This document shows positions 1-5,498 of a DNA stretch of 5,498 nucleotides, in pieces. Made by a program: the position numbers and the translations under genes. The notes beneath the pieces were generated by a model. That model searched no databases and was not told where the DNA came from. It saw only the letters and a list, made by a program, of their open reading frames with translations. The first letter of the stretch is position 1, and each line of letters starts with the position of its first letter. The DNA is from Paracoccaceae bacterium (lineage in GTDB: Bacteria; Pseudomonadota; Alphaproteobacteria; Rhodobacterales; Rhodobacteraceae), in NCBI GenBank assembly GCA_023260935.1, contig JALQTL010000301.1, positions 1 to 5,498 on the forward strand. The letters are read 5' to 3'.

Positions 1-18
1 CTAAGCCCTTGGTTTGAT

Positions 19-93
19 TGGCTCCGGCGGTAGGGATCGAACCTACGACCAATTGATTAACAGTCAACTGCTCTACCGCTGAGCTACGCCGGA
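19..93 (-). tRNA. tRNA-Asn (anticodon GTT), CCA encoded
   Basis: Read on the minus strand this folds into a full cloverleaf. The 7-bp acceptor stem pairs tccggcg (93-87) with cgccgga (29-23). The D arm is gctcagcggtagagc, the anticodon loop is ctgttaa with GTT at 61-59 (asparagine), and the T loop is ttcgatc closed by gtagg/cctac. The discriminator is G at 22, followed by a genomically encoded CCA at 21-19. The body is 72 nt, or 75 nt with CCA. No mismatch or insertion is visible in the stems, so it should be functional. It delivers asparagine to AAC/AAU codons. It lies downstream of the hydrolase gene on the same strand but appears to have its own promoter in the gap. Confidence 0.97.
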
Positions 94-103
94 ACACGGG
101 GGC

Positions 104-132
104 CGTATAGCAAGCGCTGTGGGGGGCGTAAA
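104..132 (-). promoter_or_regulatory. Probable sigma-70-type promoter of tRNA-Asn
   Basis: On the minus strand a -35-like TTTACG (132-127) and a -10-like TATACG (109-104) are separated by exactly 17 nt. Transcription would start near 97-98, leaving a leader of only a few bases before the tRNA 5' end at 93. The bases after the -10 are very G/C-rich (gcccccg), as in the GC-rich discriminators known from stringently controlled stable-RNA promoters. Each hexamer matches the consensus at four of six positions. The position, spacing and discriminator argue for it; the start site is inferred. Confidence 0.55.
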
Positions 133-162
133 GGGGGCGTGGGGAGAATTTTTCGGCTTTTC

Positions 163-1053
163 TCAGCGCCGGGCAAAAATTGTGGCCGGGCCGATGAGGC
201 CCTTGGCCGCGACAAGGTTTCTGGCTTCAAGATCAACGAGATGCGCAAGAACATTGCGGCTTGCGGCAGGCAGCAGGGCCGGGGCTATGTCGGTGTAGAT
301 TCGGGTGGCCAACTCGCGCGCCGAACCTTCCTGATGCGAAAGTGCTTCCAGAACCTGCGCCTCGCGCGCCAGCCGATGCTCAATCAGCGCGTCGATCCGT
401 TGGCGGGGCGCCACGATTTCGGGCCCGTGCCCGGGCAGCGCCAAAGCGTAATCCTGCGCCTTGAGCCGGCGCAATTGGGCCATATAGGCCGCCATGTCGC
501 CATCGGGGGGCGAGACGAGCGAGGTAGCCCAACCCATCACCAGATCGCCCGGAAACAGAACCCCCTCCCACACAAGGCTGATGTGGCAGCCCATATGGCC
601 GGGGGTGTGCAGCACCGTCACCTCTCCCCAGTCGCCGACGATCTTTTCCCCGTCCTGCACCGTAATATCGGGCCGGAAGGCAGCATCCACCCCTTCGCCG
701 CCCCCCGCCATGCCCCGGGCGGCGAGCGCGGCCATGACAGGGCTGCGTCCCGCATCAGCCGCGCCGAAGGCATGGACCGGCGCCCCGCTGTGCCGCGACA
801 GCTTGGGGGCAAGGGCGCTGTGATCCAGATGCGCATGCGTGACGGCAATGGCCGCGATCCGCTCTCCCGGCGTCAAAGCCTCCATGATTGCCGCCAGATG
901 GCGCGCATCATCGGGGCCGGGGTCCAGCAAGAGCAGCCCGCCGCCCTGACCGATCAGATAGCTGTTGGTGCCGGGCCCCGTCATCGGCGAAGGGTTGGGC
1001 GCAAGGATTCGCCGCACGCCTTCTGCCACCCGGACCGCTGTTCCCGCCTGCAT
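163..1053 (-). CDS. MBL-fold metallo-hydrolase, LACTB2-like
   Basis: A 296-residue metallo-beta-lactamase-fold hydrolase, presumably cytoplasmic as no signal peptide is visible. The metal-binding set is complete: HxHxDH at H73, H75, D77, H78 (in VTHAHLDHSA), H153 in TPGH, the bridging D170 in PGD, and H209 in LPGHG. The N-terminal APNPSPMTGPGTNSYLIG block is typical of the LACTB2-like group. Residues about 215-296 are helical and fit the small winged-helix C-terminal domain of that group. Human LACTB2 is an endoribonuclease, but bacterial members are mostly uncharacterised, so RNA or a small thioester/lactone are both possible substrates. The ATG at 1053 is chosen because AAGGA lies 9 nt upstream. 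The GTG directly before it (1056) is an equally usable start and would add one residue. The reading frame stays open far upstream, but that part is antisense to the kinase and is not coding. Confidence 0.93.
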   Translation of the reverse strand: MQAGTAVRVAEGVRRILAPNPSPMTGPGTNSYLIGQGGGLLLLDPGPDDARHLAAIMEALTPGERIAAIAVTHAHLDHSALAPKLSRHSGAPVHAFGAADAGRSPVMAALAARGMAGGGEGVDAAFRPDITVQDGEKIVGDWGEVTVLHTPGHMGCHISLVWEGVLFPGDLVMGWATSLVSPPDGDMAAYMAQLRRLKAQDYALALPGHGPEIVAPRQRIDALIEHRLAREAQVLEALSHQEGSARELATRIYTDIAPALLPAASRNVLAHLVDLEARNLVAAKGLIGPATIFARR

Positions 1054-1062
1054 CACATGCTT

Positions 1063-1067
1063 TCCTT
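1063..1067 (-). promoter_or_regulatory. Ribosome binding site of the MBL hydrolase
   Basis: On the minus strand the AAGGA at 1067-1063 sits 6 nt before GTG 1056 and 9 nt before ATG 1053. It places the true start here rather than at any codon in the long open frame further upstream. Confidence 0.6.
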
Positions 1068-1095
1068 CACCCGGCCCGGACGCTAGGCTTGGCCC

Positions 1096-2544
1096 ATGCG
1101 ACCCACGCTCAAATCCATTCTGCCGCGGGGCCTTTTCGGACGGGCGGCGCTTATTCTGGTCGTGCCCATCGTCACGATCCAGATCATCGTGTCCATAGCC
1201 TTCATCCAGCGCCATTTCGAGGGTGTGACACAGCAGATGTCGCGGGGCGTGCTGAGCGAGGTAGCCCTGCTGCGCGCCGATGTGGATGCCGCGCCCTCGG
1301 CCAAGACCGCGCTGGACGCGGTGGCACGGCTGGCCGATGCCTTCGAGATGACGGTCGGGTTTCCCCAGACCCTGCCGGCGGCCGGGGACCGCAAGGATTT
1401 GCTGGACCTGACGGGCGGGATCGTGATCGAGGCACTGCGCGCGGGGCTGGAGGATGTCCGCTCTGTCGATCTGCAATCCACCCCGCGGCGGGTGGATGTG
1501 GTGGTAGGCACGACCAAGGGGCCGATGCTTGTCTCTATCGCGCGGTCGCGGCTTTCGGCATCCAACCCGCATCAATTGCTGGTGATCATGGTGCTGGCCT
1601 CGGCCCTGATGACTTTCATTTCCTATGTCTTCCTGCGTAACCAGCTGCGCCCGATCGCCCGGCTGGCGGATGCGGCCGAAGCTTTCGGCCGGGGTGAGAC
1701 GGTTCGGCTGCGCCCGCGCGGGGCGCTGGAGGTAAGGGCAGCCGCCTCGGCCTTTCTGGACATGCGGGCGCGGATCGAGAGGCAGATAAAGACACGCACC
1801 CTGATGCTGTCGGGGATCAGCCACGACTTGCGCACGCCACTGACGCGGCTGCGGCTGGGTCTGGCGATGCTGCCCGAGGATGAAGAGGTGCAGGCGTTGT
1901 TGTCTGACGTGGCCGAAATGGAACGGATGGTGGACGAATTCCTCGCTTTTGCCCGCGGCGATGCACTGGAGGAACCGGTTGAGACAGCCCCCGACGATCT
2001 GGCCCGGCGGATCGTTGAAAATGCGGCGCGGTCGGGGCATCAGGTGGTGCTGACGCTGCCCCCCGGTCTGTCGCCCCTGCGCCTGCGGCCGCAGGCGGTG
2101 AAGCGGGCGGTCGAAAACCTGCTGGGGAATGCCTTTCGCCATGGCCGCACGGTCTGGCTGACCCTGGCCGAGACAGACCGGCACCTGCGCTTTGTGGTCG
2201 AGGATGACGGGCCGGGCATTCCGGACGAAGCGCATGCAACCGCACTGGCGCCCTTTGGACGGCTGGATGATGCCCGCAACCGCAACCGGACTGGCAGCCG
2301 CACTGGCACCGGAACAGGCGCCGGAACAGGCACAGGCACCGGCCCACGCGATGCCGTCGCACCGCCCGATGCGCATGGCTGGTCGGCGGAAGGTGCTTCG
2401 GGGGGCGGTCTGGGCAACGGCCCGGGCGCCGGACTCGGCCTTTCCATCGTGGCTGACATCGCCCGCAGCCATGGCGGCAACCTTGTCCTGGGAAAAAGCG
2501 CGGGCCTTGGCGGGCTGAAGGCGGAACTGACCCTGGCCCGTTAG
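1096..2544 (+). CDS. EnvZ-type sensor histidine kinase with repeat insertion
   Basis: A 482-residue inner-membrane sensor kinase. TM1 is about residues 17-37, a sensor region of about 120 residues (predicted periplasmic) follows, TM2 is about 161-180, and the HAMP linker is about 182-235. The dimerisation/phosphoacceptor motif is SGISHDLRTPLTRLRL with the phospho-histidine at H243, a close match to the EnvZ H-box. The HATPase domain has the N-box N345 (ENLLGNAFRHG), G1 DDGPGIP (D371, G372, G374), the F-box APFGRLD (F387) and G2 GAGLGLS (G444-L449). All catalytic boxes are intact. The odd point is the spacing from F387 to G444, 57 residues against roughly 15-25 in ordinary EnvZ-like kinases. 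It is caused by a Thr-Gly-repeat and Gly/Pro-rich insertion. The start is secure: an in-frame TAG at 1084-1086 leaves ATG 1096 as the first candidate, though its Shine-Dalgarno is weak. No response-regulator gene is adjacent in the window, and the stimulus is unknown. Confidence 0.95.
   Translation: MRPTLKSILPRGLFGRAALILVVPIVTIQIIVSIAFIQRHFEGVTQQMSRGVLSEVALLRADVDAAPSAKTALDAVARLADAFEMTVGFPQTLPAAGDRKDLLDLTGGIVIEALRAGLEDVRSVDLQSTPRRVDVVVGTTKGPMLVSIARSRLSASNPHQLLVIMVLASALMTFISYVFLRNQLRPIARLADAAEAFGRGETVRLRPRGALEVRAAASAFLDMRARIERQIKTRTLMLSGISHDLRTPLTRLRLGLAMLPEDEEVQALLSDVAEMERMVDEFLAFARGDALEEPVETAPDDLARRIVENAARSGHQVVLTLPPGLSPLRLRPQAVKRAVENLLGNAFRHGRTVWLTLAETDRHLRFVVEDDGPGIPDEAHATALAPFGRLDDARNRNRTGSRTGTGTGAGTGTGTGPRDAVAPPDAHGWSAEGASGGGLGNGPGAGLGLSIVADIARSHGGNLVLGKSAGLGGLKAELTLAR
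2290..2343 (+). repeat. Degenerate 6-nt tandem repeat encoding Thr-Gly dipeptides
   Basis: Eight to nine six-base units of the general form ACNGGM run in frame inside the kinase gene, with one interrupted unit (agccgc) near the start. They encode residues 399-416, mostly alternating Thr and Gly. Just upstream is a short Arg-Asn dipeptide repeat (cgcaac, 2275-2286). The units differ mainly at third codon positions (acc, aca, act; ggc, gga), so the array is diverged. Because the unit is six bases, gain or loss of units would keep the frame. Confidence 0.8.
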
Positions 2545-2545
2545 A

Positions 2546-3202
2546 TCACTCCAGTGATACCGGGGCGCCAAGCGGTGTCACCACACGGCCGCCTGCGGCG
2601 CGGGCATCCTCGATATCATGGGTCACAAGAATGGTGGGCAATCTTTCGGCCCGGATGCGATCCAGTACGAAGCCGCGAATCTGAACCCGCAGTGCCGCAT
2701 CCAGCCGCGAAAACGGCTCGTCCAGCAACAGTGCGCAGGGGCGCGCCAGAAGCGTGCGCATAAGGGCGACACGCGCCCGTTGCCCGCCCGAAAGCGTGGC
2801 CGGGTCACGCCCGGCAAAGCCCGGAAGGCCCGCGCTTTCAAGTGCCGCGTCGATCATCTCTTGCCGCCGGGCGCGTCCCTTGACCGACGGCGGGATGGCA
2901 AAGGCCAGATTGCCGCCGACGGAAAGATGCGGGAACAGCACGTCATCCTGAAACAGAAGGCCGACCTTGCGCAGATGAGGGGGCAGGGTGGTGACATCGC
3001 GCTGGTTCAGAAGGACGCGGCCCTGCATCCGGAAGGCCGGGGAAAGTGTGCCCAGCACTGCCGACAGCGCGGTGGACTTGCCAGAGCCTGAGGGGCCCAT
3101 GATGGTGACCACCTCGCCCGGGCTTACCACCAGGTCCAGCGCCACGATCGTCTGCCCCCCGTGCAGGATGCGCAGGGCGTCAAGCTGAAGCTGACCGCTC
3201 AT
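2546..3202 (-). CDS. ynjD: ABC transporter ATPase, YnjD-like
   Basis: A 218-residue cytoplasmic ABC ATPase that powers the importer encoded upstream. The motifs are complete and in order: Walker A GPSGSGKS (36-43), Q-loop Q85 (LLFQDD), signature LSGGQ (137-141), Walker B LLLDEP with D161 and E162, D-loop SRLD, and H-loop H195 (VTHD). The block DPATLSGGQRARVAL followed by LLDEPFSRLD, and the short length without a regulatory C-terminal domain, match E. coli YnjD (about 217 residues) as I recall its sequence. The ATG overlaps the permease stop as ATGA (3202-3199) with no clear Shine-Dalgarno, which suggests translational coupling. The stop is one base from the stop of the convergent kinase gene. 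Assignment to the YnjD group is strong; ThiQ- or PotA-like ATPases fit less well. The substrate is not revealed by this subunit. Confidence 0.94.
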   Translation of the reverse strand: MSGQLQLDALRILHGGQTIVALDLVVSPGEVVTIMGPSGSGKSTALSAVLGTLSPAFRMQGRVLLNQRDVTTLPPHLRKVGLLFQDDVLFPHLSVGGNLAFAIPPSVKGRARRQEMIDAALESAGLPGFAGRDPATLSGGQRARVALMRTLLARPCALLLDEPFSRLDAALRVQIRGFVLDRIRAERLPTILVTHDIEDARAAGGRVVTPLGAPVSLE

Positions 3203-4878
3203 GCCGCCACCGCAAGGCCGCGCCGGTTGCGGAAGGCCAAGGCGGGCAGCAGCAGGGCCAGCCAGAAGAACAGGGCCGGCAGCGCCATTTGCAGGAAGGC
3301 ATAGGCCCCGATCAGCCGCCGGTTCCCGCCCGAGGACAAGGCTACGGCTTCGGTCGTCAGCGTCTGGACCCGCCCGCCGCCCACCAGCAGGGTGGGCAGG
3401 TATTGCCCGATCGACACCGCCATGCCCACGGCAATGGCTGTCAGGATCGGACGCAGCAGCATCGGCAGGCGCAGGCGCCAGAATACCCGCGCAGGGGTGG
3501 CCCCAAGGGCCGCGCCGGCCACAGCAATCCGCCCATCCCATGCGCGGTATGCCGGGGCGAGGGACAGGAACAGATAGGGCAGTACAAAGACCAGATGCGC
3601 CGCCGCCACCGCCAGCCAGTGACCTTCGGCCCCGCTGCGCAGCGCAAGGCCTTGCAACCCTGGCAGAAAGGCCACCTGCGGAACCACCAGCGGCAGATAC
3701 AAAAGCCACAGGGCCCGTGGCCCCACGGTCAGGGAAAAGCGGCTTTCCGCCTCCAGACAGGCCAGCGTCAGCATCAGGGCGGCCGCCGTCGCCATCAGCG
3801 CGACCCTGATCGTTTCGGCCACCGACGTCAGCAGCGCATCGCCCGTGCGCTGCCAGACTGCCAGCGACCATGATTGCGGCAGCGCATCGGGAAACTGCCA
3901 CAGCCCCGCCACCGACCAGACCGCAAGCCCGCCAAGCCCCGCGACCAGCAGACCCGCCAGCAGCACGCCGGACGCGACCACCACAGGCTGCACGATGGCC
4001 TGCGCCAAAAGCCCCCGCGCGCCCGCCTCGGCCCAGCGGCACAGGGCAAGCCGGGACAGAACCTCGCCCAGACGCCACAGAAGGATCAGCCCCAGAACAG
4101 CGGCAAGCTGGATCAGCGCGCCCCCGGCTGCGGTGTCCCGCTGAGTCAACCCCGGGTCGTTCATCCAGATGACGATCTGCACCGAAAGGGGGGGCGGAAG
4201 GCTGGGGCCAAGGATCATCGCCACCTCGACCGAGGTGGCCGAATAGGCCAGCACGGCATATACCGGCAAGCGGATCTGGCGATAGAGGCCGGGCAGGATC
4301 GCCACGGCAAAGGCAGCAAGCCGCCCAGCCCCAAAGCTGAAGGCCACGGCAAGCCGGCGCGGAGCATCGGTCTGTGGCAGGGCGGCAAGGGACAAAAGGA
4401 ACAGGAAGGGAATCTCCTTGGCAACAAGGCCAAGGATAAGCGCCCATCCCGCCGGATCGTTCAGGATCAGGATGTCGGGCGGCTGGGTCCAGCCGGTCAG
4501 GCCGGGCGACACCAGCCGCACCAGCCAGCCCGAAGGCGCGATCAGAAAGGCAAGCCCAAGGGCCGCCGCCGCATGGGGAACCGACAACAGCGGGGCCAGA
4601 AGATGCTGGACCCGCGCAAAGCTGCGCGTGCCATACAGCCCCGCGATCAGCCCCAGCGTAATACAAAGGCTAAGCACCGTTGCCAGCACCCCGGATTTCA
4701 CCGAAAGCCACAGCGCCCCGGGAAAGCCTGGCCAGTCCATCGCCGCGCGCAGGCCCTGCGCCCCATCCGACAAGGCCGGAACGATGGTGCCGGCAAGCCC
4801 CGCCGCCACCGGCAGGCAAAGGAGCGCGATGGTCAGGCGGGGGGCCTGCCGCAAAAGGCTTGCCGCCCCGCGCGCCAT
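3199..4878 (-). CDS. ynjC: ABC transporter permease, fused two-domain, YnjC-like
   Basis: A 559-residue inner-membrane permease with two binding-protein-dependent transport domains fused in one chain, so one polypeptide would replace a permease dimer. Many hydrophobic segments are visible, beginning with about residues 15-35 and 60-82 and ending with about 528-548. Each half has an EAA-type cytoplasmic loop that would contact the ATPase: about 171-205 (LAVAFSFGAGRLAAF, then ILP) and about 451-476 (AGAALGATPARVFWRLRLP). The second is the more canonical. E. coli YnjC has the same architecture and is about 511 residues, so this one is somewhat longer. ATG 4878 lies one base after the TAA of the binding-protein gene (TAA-G-ATG) and directly precedes a hydrophobic N-terminus. 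The frame stays open upstream only inside the neighbouring gene. The gene overlaps the ATPase start by 4 nt. ThiP- or CysU-like fused permeases are an alternative label, but the ATPase next to it favours the Ynj group. Confidence 0.92.
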   Translation of the reverse strand: MARGAASLLRQAPRLTIALLCLPVAAGLAGTIVPALSDGAQGLRAAMDWPGFPGALWLSVKSGVLATVLSLCITLGLIAGLYGTRSFARVQHLLAPLLSVPHAAAALGLAFLIAPSGWLVRLVSPGLTGWTQPPDILILNDPAGWALILGLVAKEIPFLFLLSLAALPQTDAPRRLAVAFSFGAGRLAAFAVAILPGLYRQIRLPVYAVLAYSATSVEVAMILGPSLPPPLSVQIVIWMNDPGLTQRDTAAGGALIQLAAVLGLILLWRLGEVLSRLALCRWAEAGARGLLAQAIVQPVVVASGVLLAGLLVAGLGGLAVWSVAGLWQFPDALPQSWSLAVWQRTGDALLTSVAETIRVALMATAAALMLTLACLEAESRFSLTVGPRALWLLYLPLVVPQVAFLPGLQGLALRSGAEGHWLAVAAAHLVFVLPYLFLSLAPAYRAWDGRIAVAGAALGATPARVFWRLRLPMLLRPILTAIAVGMAVSIGQYLPTLLVGGGRVQTLTTEAVALSSGGNRRLIGAYAFLQMALPALFFWLALLLPALAFRNRRGLAVAA

Positions 4879-4879
4879 C

Positions 4880-5498
4880 TTATTGGGCCACCCCGTAGCG
4901 CTCGATCCAGTCCTGCCCGATCCGCAACATCCAGCTTGCATGTGGTTCAAGCAGCGATGGGCCCAGTTCCGCCGGGGGCAGGGTGGCAATGCCCAGATCA
5001 AGCGCGGCAAAGCGGGCCTGATCCTCGGCCGGCAGGGCGGGCACGTTCAGCACGGTCTGGAAGCCGATGTTGGCCGGGTCTTGCGCCGCGGCCTGAACCT
5101 CGGGGTCCAGCAGCAGGTTGGCGATCACCTGTGCCCCGGCCTGATTGGCGGCATTGAAGGGAATAGCCACGAAGCTGGCATTGCCGATGGTGCCGCCTTC
5201 CAGCGTGAAGGTGCGAACCGTATCGGGGAAGTTGCCGGCGGCGATCTGGGAACTGGCATGCGCGACCCCGAAGGCAAAGCCGATATCGGTTTCGGCATCG
5301 GCAAGAAGCTGGCTCAGCGCGGGTTCATTCGCGGGATAGGCCTTGCCCTGCCGCCAGAGCGCTGGCGTCACCGCATCCAGCCAAGCCCACATCGGCGCCA
5401 TCGTGGCCGCATAGCTGGCGTCATCCACCGGCGCCTGAAGCACCGCCGGATCGGCCAATGTGCCGTAGGCCACCTGTTTCAAGAACGTGACGCCCAGA
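4880..5498 (-). CDS. ynjB: ABC transporter substrate-binding protein, YnjB-like, C-terminal part
   Basis: The last 205 residues of a periplasmic binding protein. The 5' end, including any signal peptide, lies beyond the right edge. The frame is open to position 5498 and reads LGVTFLKQ just inside the edge, so a start near 5482 (a TTG within this motif) would be false. Visible blocks include ALWRQGKAYPAN, LADAETDIGFAFG, GTIGNASFVAIPFNAAN, a helix of the LLLDPEVQAAAQ type, and the end GQDWIERYGVAQ. These fit the C-terminal lobe of YnjB-type solute-binding proteins (about 390 residues in E. coli), so roughly half the protein is present. As first gene of the operon it would capture the ligand and deliver it to the permease. 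Its stop TAA (4882-4880) is one base from the permease start. The ligand cannot be read from this fragment. Confidence 0.9.
   Translation of the reverse strand, partial: LGVTFLKQVAYGTLADPAVLQAPVDDASYAATMAPMWAWLDAVTPALWRQGKAYPANEPALSQLLADAETDIGFAFGVAHASSQIAAGNFPDTVRTFTLEGGTIGNASFVAIPFNAANQAGAQVIANLLLDPEVQAAAQDPANIGFQTVLNVPALPAEDQARFAALDLGIATLPPAELGPSLLEPHASWMLRIGQDWIERYGVAQ

Noticed and set aside
19..93. The tRNA-Asn gene as an integration site for a mobile element.
   Set aside because: No integrase gene and no direct repeat of the tRNA 3' end is seen elsewhere in the window.
145..165. Inverted repeat gagaa/ttctc just after the hydrolase stop as a possible terminator.
   Set aside because: Only five mostly A/T pairs with an 11-nt loop and no following T-run, so it is too weak to call.
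139..1086. A plus-strand open frame of 315 codons opposite the hydrolase.
   Set aside because: Its product is Arg/His/Gln-rich without recognisable motifs, and the opposite strand encodes a complete MBL enzyme.
517..1267. A 14-nt direct repeat, gagcgaggtagccc, at 517-530 and 1254-1267.
   Set aside because: Both copies lie inside unrelated coding regions, on opposite coding sense. A single match of this length is plausible by chance in biased GC-rich sequence.
1054..2571. Long open frame on the minus strand that extends the hydrolase upstream, giving about 800 residues in total.
   Set aside because: It is antisense to the well-supported histidine kinase. The translated part is Gln/Arg/His/Pro-rich without domains, and a good ribosome binding site sits before the MBL start.
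3203..4666. Open frame on the minus strand upstream of and fused to the ATPase.
   Set aside because: It is an out-of-frame reading of the permease gene, Arg/Gly/Ala-rich and without motifs. The ATPase start at 3202 overlaps the permease stop in the usual ATGA way.
3874..5157. A plus-strand open frame of 427 codons.
   Set aside because: It lies antisense to the permease and binding-protein genes. The product is Gln/Arg/Pro/Lys-rich with no domain, a typical high-GC shadow.
4880..5482. A complete 200-residue protein starting with TTG at 5482.
   Set aside because: The frame continues open to the window edge with sequence (LGVTFLKQ) that looks like part of the binding protein. It is a partial gene, not a short complete one.

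Overview
The window looks like chromosomal DNA of a GC-rich alphaproteobacterium, most likely Rhodobacteraceae (Rhodobacter/Paracoccus relatives). This is inferred from codon use (strong G/C third positions), overall protein style and compact gene packing. It was not tested by any search. All the sequence is accounted for by one tRNA and five protein genes. Gaps are tiny (69, 42, 1 and 1 nt, plus one 4-nt overlap), and there is no mobile element, CRISPR array or phage gene.

Left part (1-1053, minus strand): a complete tRNA-Asn(GTT) with encoded CCA and a good-looking promoter of its own, preceded by a gene for a LACTB2-like metallo-beta-lactamase-fold hydrolase with all its metal ligands. Divergent from it, 42 nt away, is a plus-strand gene (1096-2544) for an EnvZ-type membrane sensor histidine kinase. 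No response regulator lies beside it. Its ATP-binding domain carries an unusual Thr-Gly-repeat, low-complexity insertion in the ATP-lid region.

Right part (2546-5498, minus strand): a tightly coupled ABC importer operon read right to left. It runs substrate-binding protein (cut by the right edge), then a fused double-domain permease, then an ATPase. The ATPase strongly resembles E. coli YnjD as I remember that sequence. The binding protein and permease fit YnjB and YnjC in order, architecture and local motifs. The transported substrate of this family is not established. The operon converges on the kinase gene with only one base between the two stop codons.

I see no clearly new biological system. 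The points most worth a second look are the repeat insertion in the kinase ATP lid, the apparently orphan kinase, and the Ynj-type transporter of unknown substrate.
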